From a virus: DNA of 20,470 nt. Location of the stretch: positions 1-20,470 of IMG/VR virus record IMGVR_UViG_3300032213_001992; one strand, written 5' to 3'. This document shows positions 14,459 through 20,470 of the stretch, piece by piece. The translations under genes and the position numbers were made by a program. How positions within the stretch are numbered: the first letter of the stretch is position 1; each line of letters starts with the position of its first letter. Under the pieces are notes generated by a model. It worked only from the letters and a program-made list of their open reading frames with translations, did not search any database and was not told where the DNA came from.

Positions 14459-14473
14459 CAGGTTGTCAACCTG
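14459..14473. repeat. Perfect inverted repeat in the gene 55 / gene 48 divergent gap
   Basis: CAGGTTGTCAACCTG is a perfect 7-bp inverted repeat around one base (or 6 bp around GTC). On the minus strand it is followed shortly by a run of six T, like a small intrinsic terminator that would stop leftward transcripts coming from inside the baseplate operon. It could equally be an operator between the two divergent genes. Confidence 0.4.
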
Positions 14474-14527
14474 AATCATAATATAGGTGGTTTATTTTTA
14501 CGGTAAATACGGTATAGGAAAACAACA

Positions 14528-15685
14528 ATGGCCGACCAACCACCACTACCAGTAGATCCTGATGTAGATCCAGAAGTTCCACAACCTGTGACTGAACCAG
14601 AAATTCCTGTTGTTCAAGAAGCTGGCAATACCGATGGATATGGTGCTCAAAATGAAGTGGCGGTTCCTATCACAGATGTGCGTACTGCTCCTTCTATCAT
14701 TGGTGACGAAGATGCACAACAATTCGCATTTACCACAGGCGTTGCACCGGGCGATGAGGATGCGCAACAAAGACCATTCCAGACATTTGCCGCCGCCGGC
14801 GACGAAGATGCGCAACAGGCAGCATTCAGGAGCAGTGAAGTGCAGGTAGGAACTATACAGGCTAGAAATCAACCGAACAATGCCAGTCTGGCCCAGGCCA
14901 CGTTTCCGCAGAACAATGACTGGCGTGTGACCTTGCGTCTGGCGCCGGGGGCTGACTATCTCTACAAGGCCGGATACAGCAAAGACAATCCCAACGGTCC
15001 CGGTATCCTGGCACCCTTGGCCGTGACCAATGGTGTGGTGTTTCCCTACACCCCCAACATCAGCACAGCCTACAAGGCCAACTACACACCGTATGATTTG
15101 ACACACAGCAACTATCGTGGTTATTTTTATCAGAACAGTTATACAGATCAAATCACACTGAATGCCACATTTACTGCCCAGAGCACGTCAGATGCGCAAT
15201 ATGTGTTGGCGGTCATACACTTTTTCCGAAGTGTGACCAAGATGTTTTACGGTCAAGATGCACTACGTGGAAGTCCACCGCCCTTGGTATTCCTTAGCGG
15301 TCTGGGCGACTTCCAATATAACAATCATCCCTGCTTGGTCAGCCAGTTCAACTACAACCTGCCGCCAGATGTAGACTACATCAGTTCGGGCACTCCTAAC
15401 AATCTTGGCTTGAATCTGGCTCCGTTGCAAAATCTTTTTTCTACTACCATAAATTCATATGGACCCACAGCTCAAAGATTGGCTCAGGCCTTTTTGCCAC
15501 CGGGTGCTCAGAATGCCTTGCCGGCACCCCTGCGACAGTTGATCACATCCAACCCCACTTATGTGCCCAGCAAGATTGAAATTGCTTTGACCTTGTATCC
15601 GGTGCAGACACGTGCCCAGGTCAGCCAAACGTTCAGTCTCAAGAATTTTGCAAGTGGACAACTGCTCAGAGGAGGATTCTGGTAA
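14528..15685 (+). CDS. 48: Baseplate tail-tube cap protein, T4 gp48-like
   Basis: Joins the baseplate hub to the first tail-tube ring. The 385-residue protein has a conserved body from about residue 130: DWRVTLRLAPGADYLYKAG, GILAPLAVTNGVVFPYTP, YDLTHSNYRGYFYQNS, VIHFFRSVTKMFYGQD and LPPDVDYI, a set I recognise from gp48 proteins of T4-like aquatic phages. The N-terminal 110 residues are disordered-looking, Pro/Glu/Asp-rich, and carry three exact-period copies of GDEDAQQ (residues 59, 75 and 91). AGGA about 8 bases before the ATG serves as ribosome binding site. First gene of the rightward baseplate operon; its stop overlaps the gp53 start (TAATG). T4 gp54 is a related fold and the main alternative. 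Confidence 0.82.
   Translation: MADQPPLPVDPDVDPEVPQPVTEPEIPVVQEAGNTDGYGAQNEVAVPITDVRTAPSIIGDEDAQQFAFTTGVAPGDEDAQQRPFQTFAAAGDEDAQQAAFRSSEVQVGTIQARNQPNNASLAQATFPQNNDWRVTLRLAPGADYLYKAGYSKDNPNGPGILAPLAVTNGVVFPYTPNISTAYKANYTPYDLTHSNYRGYFYQNSYTDQITLNATFTAQSTSDAQYVLAVIHFFRSVTKMFYGQDALRGSPPPLVFLSGLGDFQYNNHPCLVSQFNYNLPPDVDYISSGTPNNLGLNLAPLQNLFSTTINSYGPTAQRLAQAFLPPGAQNALPAPLRQLITSNPTYVPSKIEIALTLYPVQTRAQVSQTFSLKNFASGQLLRGGFW
14702..14845 (+). repeat. Three tandem 48-bp coding repeats in gene 48
   Basis: Three units of exactly 48 bases (starting 14702, 14750 and 14798) encode GDEDAQQ followed by nine variable residues ending near a Phe-containing turn. The first 20 or so bases of each unit are nearly identical apart from third positions; the rest has diverged. 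This points to an old duplication kept for its protein motif rather than a recent slippage event. Confidence 0.75.
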
Positions 15686-15987
15686 TGAGTGCCAATTACA
15701 GTGCTACCAGTCCATATTTTTTAACTGGCTATAGCCAATTCTTTCTAGATGTCATGACCAACAGGCCCATACCTAGGTCTGCTGACGATCTCCTGTTTAC
15801 CATCAATACCACGTTTCAGTACAGGCCCGATTTGTTGGCCTATGACCTTTATGGCGATGCTGGCCTATGGTGGGTGTTTTATCAGCGCAATCCCAACACA
15901 CTCACAGCACCGCCCATGGACTTTGCGGCCGGTGTGCCTATCTATTTGCCCAAGTTGGAAACACTGAAAACAGTGCTGGGATTCTAA
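15685..15987 (+). CDS. 53: Baseplate wedge protein, T4 gp53-like
   Basis: Small wedge component that links wedges around the hub. The 100-residue product contains the typical gp53 core: SQFFLDVMTNRPIPRSADD near residues 17-35, then TTFQYRPDLLAYDLYGDAGLWWVFYQRNPN (42-71), PPMDFAAGVPIYLPK, a LysM-like fold in which a tyrosine/tryptophan-rich helix is followed by the closing strand. T4 gp53 is 196 residues, so this is a compact version retaining the core domain. Start and stop are tightly packed (TAATG with gene 48; stop immediately followed by the next ATG), showing polycistronic expression. Confidence 0.85.
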   Translation: MSANYSATSPYFLTGYSQFFLDVMTNRPIPRSADDLLFTINTTFQYRPDLLAYDLYGDAGLWWVFYQRNPNTLTAPPMDFAAGVPIYLPKLETLKTVLGF

Positions 15988-17136
15988 ATGGCCAACAGTC
16001 CCTACATCAATACCGACGGCGTAGACTTGGCTGTTCCTGTGCCAACTCTGACCACGGGTGAAAGCCAGGCTACATCAGCACCCAGCGCCAATGATGATGC
16101 GCCTGCTCAGGCACCTAGTTCGCCTGGAGTTGGTGCTGGAACTACCAACAACGGTGTAGACAGCCGCGGCAATGACAACACGCCCCCTTCGTCCAACAAC
16201 ACCACACAACAGACTATCAATCAGACCTTTGCAACACAGGCCATAATAGCTCAGCCCAATGTTTTGGACCAATACAGCAGTTATACCTATGCCATCAGCT
16301 GGTGGTTGTTGACTCCAGAACAATACAATGCCAGCCAGCTGGCACCGGCACCCAATACCGGCAATTGGAGTCTGTTGTGTCAAAGCGGTGGAGCTCCGGT
16401 GGGTCAAAGGAACCCCAGTTTTCCTGTTGATTTTTACCTAGATGACCTGGAGATTGAAACCTATCTCATGGGCAAAGGCACTAATATGAGCACCAACGCC
16501 GCTGACATCAGATTCAAGGTGGTTGAACCCAATGGGTTGACTTTGATACAAAGACTGTATGAGGCCGTGGTCAATGCCTATAAATTCCCCAAAGCCGCCG
16601 CCGGCGCCAACCCCACGGTCAACACCAATGTCAGCCAAGTCACACCCAACTATGGTTCTGCCATCTATGCTTTGACCATTGAATTCTACGGCTATGACAG
16701 CCAAGGAAATCTAGTGGCACCAGCACGAGGACAATATACCATAAACGGTCAATTGGGAAACAACAACAGCCAGGCAGTAATACGAAAATACTATCCGTTC
16801 TTGATACAGAACATCACATTTAGAACTGTTAGCAATCAGATAGAATACCAGGTAACCGGCAAGCCTATACCTTATGCCACCGGTACCTCGCAGGCACGCG
16901 GCACCATACCTTTTGCTTTTGCATTGGCCGGAACCACAGTGTCTCAACTGTTGCAAGGCTCACCCATACCGGTCAACGTTGTCAACAACGAATCTGGTGC
17001 TCGGACATCGGCCCCAGCTCCTAACATAAATCAAGTCGTGGCCGATTCTGTGATAGTTGACGCCACTCGGGCACAAGTAGATGCCAACGGCAACTTCACT
17101 GGTGACACAAGCAGTCCCTTCAATGTGGGGGCCTGA
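15988..17136 (+). CDS. Virion structural/baseplate protein, unknown
   Basis: A 382-residue protein I cannot assign to a T4 gene with confidence. Residues 1-75 are Ser/Asn/Pro/Ala-rich and probably flexible. From about 90 an ordered domain follows: YSSYTYAISWWLLTPEQYN, FPVDFYLDDLEIETYLMG, STNAADIRFKVVEPNGLTLI and a helix, then YALTIEFYGYDSQGN and YYPFLIQNITFRTVSNQIEYQV. The pattern of a beta-rich domain with EPNGLTLI is common to large baseplate or tail proteins of aquatic T4-like phages. It begins directly at the gp53 stop and ends two bases before the next ATG, between gp53 and the gp5-like spike, the place where hub proteins such as gp27 would be expected. Confidence 0.7.
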   Translation: MANSPYINTDGVDLAVPVPTLTTGESQATSAPSANDDAPAQAPSSPGVGAGTTNNGVDSRGNDNTPPSSNNTTQQTINQTFATQAIIAQPNVLDQYSSYTYAISWWLLTPEQYNASQLAPAPNTGNWSLLCQSGGAPVGQRNPSFPVDFYLDDLEIETYLMGKGTNMSTNAADIRFKVVEPNGLTLIQRLYEAVVNAYKFPKAAAGANPTVNTNVSQVTPNYGSAIYALTIEFYGYDSQGNLVAPARGQYTINGQLGNNNSQAVIRKYYPFLIQNITFRTVSNQIEYQVTGKPIPYATGTSQARGTIPFAFALAGTTVSQLLQGSPIPVNVVNNESGARTSAPAPNINQVVADSVIVDATRAQVDANGNFTGDTSSPFNVGA

Positions 17137-17138
17137 TC

Positions 17139-18779
17139 ATGACAAATTTGTTTGAAGCCGAATTTGGGGGAGCCACAGCCATAGCCGAAGCCACAGGAGC
17201 CCAGGTCAGAGAGCCAACCAACAGACCGGTCCAGACCAACACACCACCGCCCAAGGCCACAGATGCGCCCACCAAGGGCAACAACAACATATTCAATGGC
17301 CTGTGCGAAGCCTTGAATCTGCATCAGAAAAGATTGGAAAAACAGTATCCTGGGTATGTGGCCGACGAATATGTGATTGAATTTGCATCTGCGGCCATAG
17401 CCGACGCCAAGGTCACCAAACCCAATCTCAATGTGTACAAAAATACCGCTGGCAAGAATGTCAACACTGCCGCTGACAAACTGGACAGCGATACTGATAC
17501 TGTTAATGTCAACAGCCAAATTTGGAATATCACAGCCGGCACGCAAATAGCACAGCTCATCGATCAGATCATGCGCAGCAGCGCCTATATTACCAGCCAA
17601 CAAAAAGGCAACTATGATGCCAACGGCAAATGGATACCCAATCCCAAGGCCAACCCCAATCAACCGGTAGCTTGGTACAAGATCAGCGTCAGTGGCCAAG
17701 CTCTCAAGTATGACCGGGTGCGTAGAGATTTTGCATATCGTATCAAGTTCACGGTCAGCCCATATGCCATTAACCAAATGGCCAGTCAATATTTCAACGA
17801 TAGCCGCTATCGTGGGACCCACAAGGCCTATAATTACTGGTTTACCGGACTCAACAATCAGATAATCAGCTATGAACAAGATTACAATCAGGCCTACTAT
17901 ACAACTTTGAGTGGCAATCCAAATGCCTTGGCAGTGCCACCGGCGCAAGGACGAGATCAATTCAAACAAACCTATATGGCCACTTCCGAACAACGCACTC
18001 AAGGTCAGGCCAACTATGTCAACGATCCCAGTGACAGTGCCAGCAGTTTTTTATACAGCATAGCCGATTTCAGTGAGGTGCGAGTGAAAATAGTTGGTGA
18101 TCCATCCTGGATGCAACAGGGCGAAGTTGCCAGAGGTATCAACGCCCGTGCCTTTGAATATCGACCCTTCAACGCCGACGGCGGCATTAATTATGACAGC
18201 CAGCAGGTCACATTCCAGATAAGTTTTAACCGTCCCACAGACTATAATTTAAATACCGGTATCATGAATGTGAATTCTGGAACCGGTGCACCCAAAGAAA
18301 CCCTGACCTTTATAGCAAAAAGTTGCAAAAATGTTTTCAGTAAAGGGCAGTTCACGCAAGAACTGGTAGGCAGCCTGTTGCCGCTCAACACCCAGGGCAA
18401 GAACGACAGCAACGACCGGACTTCTACCGGTCTAATCAGCCAGGGCAACCCAGCGGGCGGCGGAGCACCTAGTGTCAGCAGTTCGAGTGCCAATCCTTTG
18501 CGTGAAACCAATTTACCCTATGACGGAAGCATGGGTTTTGAACTGCGTGATGAAACTGGTCAGCTCAGTCAATACAGACAAAACGAGTACGGTGACCTTT
18601 ATGTGCCCTTGGACAATCAAACACAAACCGGATCAGTCGGCGGCATACCCGCACCACAGCCAGCCAATCCGCCAGAACCACCGGACAGCACCGGCGACAT
18701 TGATGTATTTGCGGGCCTAGCCGGCACAGATCCTGGAAGCACTTCGCAAGGACCACAAATTATAGCAAAGGATGATTAA
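17139..18779 (+). CDS. Virion structural/baseplate hub-associated protein, unknown
   Basis: A 546-residue structural protein without secure family. After a Pro/Thr-rich start (residues 20-50), NIFNGLCEALNLHQKRLEKQ leads into a mixed domain with VADEYVIEF, a QIWNITAGTQIAQLIDQIMRSS helix, WYKISVSGQALKYDRVRRDFAYRIKFTVSPY and RYRGTHKAYNYWFTGLNNQI, then VRVKIVGDPSWMQQG. The C-terminal 120 residues are low complexity (Ser/Gly/Pro/Gln), ending in PAPQPANPPEPPDSTGD. The alternating strand pattern and the place directly before the gp5-like gene make a gp27-like hub role plausible. It may be the second half of a protein that is one piece with the preceding gene in other phages. The stop overlaps the gp5-like ATG (TAATG). 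Confidence 0.7.
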   Translation: MTNLFEAEFGGATAIAEATGAQVREPTNRPVQTNTPPPKATDAPTKGNNNIFNGLCEALNLHQKRLEKQYPGYVADEYVIEFASAAIADAKVTKPNLNVYKNTAGKNVNTAADKLDSDTDTVNVNSQIWNITAGTQIAQLIDQIMRSSAYITSQQKGNYDANGKWIPNPKANPNQPVAWYKISVSGQALKYDRVRRDFAYRIKFTVSPYAINQMASQYFNDSRYRGTHKAYNYWFTGLNNQIISYEQDYNQAYYTTLSGNPNALAVPPAQGRDQFKQTYMATSEQRTQGQANYVNDPSDSASSFLYSIADFSEVRVKIVGDPSWMQQGEVARGINARAFEYRPFNADGGINYDSQQVTFQISFNRPTDYNLNTGIMNVNSGTGAPKETLTFIAKSCKNVFSKGQFTQELVGSLLPLNTQGKNDSNDRTSTGLISQGNPAGGGAPSVSSSSANPLRETNLPYDGSMGFELRDETGQLSQYRQNEYGDLYVPLDNQTQTGSVGGIPAPQPANPPEPPDSTGDIDVFAGLAGTDPGSTSQGPQIIAKDD

Positions 18780-20302
18780 TGGCAGGAGAAAATTACGAAC
18801 GACTTACAGGTCAACCCTCTAACTACAAGATGGATCGTGGCGGCATGCCTGCCGAAATGGGACCATTTATTGGCCTGGTCAAAAACAACAACGACCCTAC
18901 ACGCAGTGGCCGATTACAGGTATACATTGAACTGTTTGGTGGATCGAATCCCAACGACGATACCTTGTGGCGTTGGGTCAACTATTGTCCTCCATTTTAT
19001 GGTTCTACACCAACTGGAGCTGCCGCTGGTACTGGTGCATACCTGCAAGGAAATCCTCAAAGCTACGGCATGTGGTTCACACCGCCCGACATAGGTACAC
19101 AGGTGCTGTGTTTCTTTGTAGGTGGCGACCCTAGCCAAGGTTACTATGTAGGATGTGTGCCTCGTCAGGGTATCACGCACATGATCCCGGCCATTGGTGC
19201 TGTGCCCAAGTCTCAAGCTGTGACACAAAACGGTGCGCAGTCCAATTATTTTGCTGGGTCGGCACGCTTGCCAGTCACTGAAATCAATGCATCAAACAAG
19301 GCTGTGGCTGGTAATCCTAGATATTTTGATCAGCCCAAGCCAGTTCACAGTTATGTGGCCGGCATCTTGTTCCAACAGGGTTTGATCAACGATCCCGTAC
19401 GTGGTTCCATAGGAAGCACCAGCCAACGCGAAAGTCCCAGTGGGTGTTATGGTATCAGCACACCAGGTCGTGCTATATATCTGGGCGGTATTGGTGGCGG
19501 AACCACGGGCGATAGCGGTGTGGATGCCAATCAGCTCAAAGGTCAATCACCAGAATCGGCCACTGTAATAGGACGGCGTGGCGGTCACAGCATAGTCATG
19601 GATGATGGAGATCTCAACGGTGAAGACAATCTCATCAGGATACGCACTAGCAAAGGTCACCAAATAACCATGAGCGACGATGGCAACTGTTTTTATATCT
19701 GCCACGCCAACGGTCAAAGCTGGGTGGAACTGGGCCAAGAAGGCACCCTGGATGTTTACAGCACCAACAGCATAAATTTGCGCACCGATGGTACAATAAA
19801 TTTACATGCTGACAAAGATGTCAATATCTATGCTGGAGAAAACCTTAACATGAGGGCAAAAGAAAAAGCGGCCTTCCAAGCCGAAGGTGATCTCAATGTG
19901 GCCAACAAAGGCAAAATGACCATATTCAGTCAAGGTGCCATAGGTATCAAGAGCAAGAGCACACTAAGTCTGGACAGCCAGCTGGGATCATGGAGCGCCA
20001 AAGCAGCTCTGAGTCTCAAAGGTACAGTGTTGTTGCTCAACAGCGGACCTGGACTGCCAGTGTCAGCACCCAAGGGCATTACCAAGTATCTGCAACCCAG
20101 CACAGAATACAACGCCAGCACAGGTTGGGCAGTATCACCCACAGGTACAGAAAGCATCTGCACACGGGCTCCTACGCACGAACCCTACCCTTATCACAAT
20201 CAAGGTGTAAACGCAACAACCACACTCAGCGATGATTTGGATACAGCTCCGCCCGACACACCCAATTTGCCCGACGGTGTTTCTATCAAGGCCGAAAACT
20301 AA
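18779..20302 (+). CDS. 5: Baseplate hub spike protein, T4 gp5-like, without lysozyme domain
   Basis: Trimeric cell-puncturing spike at the tail tip. The 507-residue protein has an N-terminal OB-fold (about 25-135: MGPFIGLVKNNNDPTRSGRLQVYI, DTLWRWVNYCPPFYG, WFTPPDIGTQVLCFFVGGDP, GYYVGCVPR), a linker with IGRRGGHSIVMDDGD, and a C-terminal beta-helix of short repeating strands (about 285-405: LDVYSTNSINLRTDGTINLH, ADKDVNIYAGENLNMRA, GDLNVANKGKMTIFS). The lysozyme domain that sits between these parts in T4 gp5 is absent. The tail ends in a Pro/Asp-rich stretch. Position at the end of the baseplate operon and start overlap with the preceding stop support a hub function together with the two upstream structural proteins. 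Confidence 0.88.
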   Translation: MAGENYERLTGQPSNYKMDRGGMPAEMGPFIGLVKNNNDPTRSGRLQVYIELFGGSNPNDDTLWRWVNYCPPFYGSTPTGAAAGTGAYLQGNPQSYGMWFTPPDIGTQVLCFFVGGDPSQGYYVGCVPRQGITHMIPAIGAVPKSQAVTQNGAQSNYFAGSARLPVTEINASNKAVAGNPRYFDQPKPVHSYVAGILFQQGLINDPVRGSIGSTSQRESPSGCYGISTPGRAIYLGGIGGGTTGDSGVDANQLKGQSPESATVIGRRGGHSIVMDDGDLNGEDNLIRIRTSKGHQITMSDDGNCFYICHANGQSWVELGQEGTLDVYSTNSINLRTDGTINLHADKDVNIYAGENLNMRAKEKAAFQAEGDLNVANKGKMTIFSQGAIGIKSKSTLSLDSQLGSWSAKAALSLKGTVLLLNSGPGLPVSAPKGITKYLQPSTEYNASTGWAVSPTGTESICTRAPTHEPYPYHNQGVNATTTLSDDLDTAPPDTPNLPDGVSIKAEN

Positions 20303-20470
20303 ATGAACAGGTTTACCTATACTCTTCCGTCGGGCAAACGATTTACAATGACCACTCCAGATTCAGTGACGCAAATACAAGCGGATGCGATCTTTTATGG
20401 TCAGGTGGCCGCAGGTGCCCTGGCAGGATTTGTGGCCGGGCAGACCAAAAGCAGTGTGCAAACTCAAGCA
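20303..20470 (+). CDS. Tail-associated protein, N-terminal fragment (runs off right edge)
   Basis: ATG at 20303 directly follows the gp5-like stop (TAA ATG) and the frame stays open for the remaining 56 codons. The visible sequence MNRFTYTLPSGKRFTMTTPD, then QIQADAIFYGQVAAGALAGF, resembles the N-terminal part of structural proteins found after gp5 in other aquatic T4-like phages, some of which continue into peptidoglycan-binding or lytic domains. Too little is visible to assign a function. Confidence 0.7.
   Translation, partial: MNRFTYTLPSGKRFTMTTPDSVTQIQADAIFYGQVAAGALAGFVAGQTKSSVQTQA

Noticed and set aside
14546-15151. A 201-codon minus-strand open frame
   Set aside because: Antisense to the gp48 gene, whose sense frame carries recognisable conserved motifs and the 16-residue repeats.
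17031-18002. A 323-codon minus-strand open frame
   Set aside because: Antisense to the end of one and the first half of the next baseplate operon gene; the Ile/Gly/Val-rich translation mirrors the codon use of the sense gene.

Overview
The window is a contiguous piece of a T4-like (Straboviridae/Kyanoviridae-type) contractile-tailed phage genome, most likely from an aquatic metagenome. The evidence is a set of T4 core genes recognisable from their translations: portal gp20, hub chaperone gp26, recombination nuclease gp46/gp47, late sigma factor gp55, baseplate gp48, gp53 and gp5. No host housekeeping genes, tRNAs, CRISPR arrays or IS elements are visible. The overall style (short proteins, overlapping starts and stops, many aquatic-phage accessory genes) suggests a proteobacterial host in sea or fresh water, but nothing here fixes the host.

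Layout. (1) 1-3574, leftward: the portal protein (C-terminus off the left edge), preceded by a 705-aa tape-measure-like protein carrying a lysozyme/transglycosylase domain. (2) 3618-5935, rightward: gp26-like hub/tail assembly chaperone, a small out-of-frame ORF that looks like a -1 frameshift extension of gp26, then a three-gene accessory module (unknown CPYA-motif protein, GNAT-like protein, DUF6614-like protein). (3) 5936-6332: about 400 bases without a credible gene but dense in perfect hairpins; read leftward, two close with GCAA tetraloops, so this is a candidate structured RNA. (4) 14417-6333, leftward: gp55, gp47, a GT-like protein, gp46, two tandem paralogous radical SAM/SPASM enzymes, a GIY-YIG endonuclease and an SGNH hydrolase, mostly with overlapping ends. 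(5) 14528-20470, rightward: a baseplate operon of gp48, gp53, two large structural proteins, a gp5-like spike without lysozyme domain, and the start of another tail protein that runs off the right edge.

How it fits together: gp55 would drive late transcription of the structural genes in (1), (2) and (5) from short A/T-rich late boxes, several of which can be proposed in the two divergent intergenic gaps (3575-3617 and 14418-14527). gp46/gp47 process DNA ends for recombination-dependent replication. A sigma70-like promoter sits just upstream of gp47. The accessory genes between gp47 and the structured-RNA candidate (GT-like, radical SAM pair, GIY-YIG, SGNH) look like cargo inserted into the recombination operon. 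The least described elements are the putative T TTT TTC frameshift site in gp26, the hairpin-rich RNA candidate, and the paired radical SAM enzymes.
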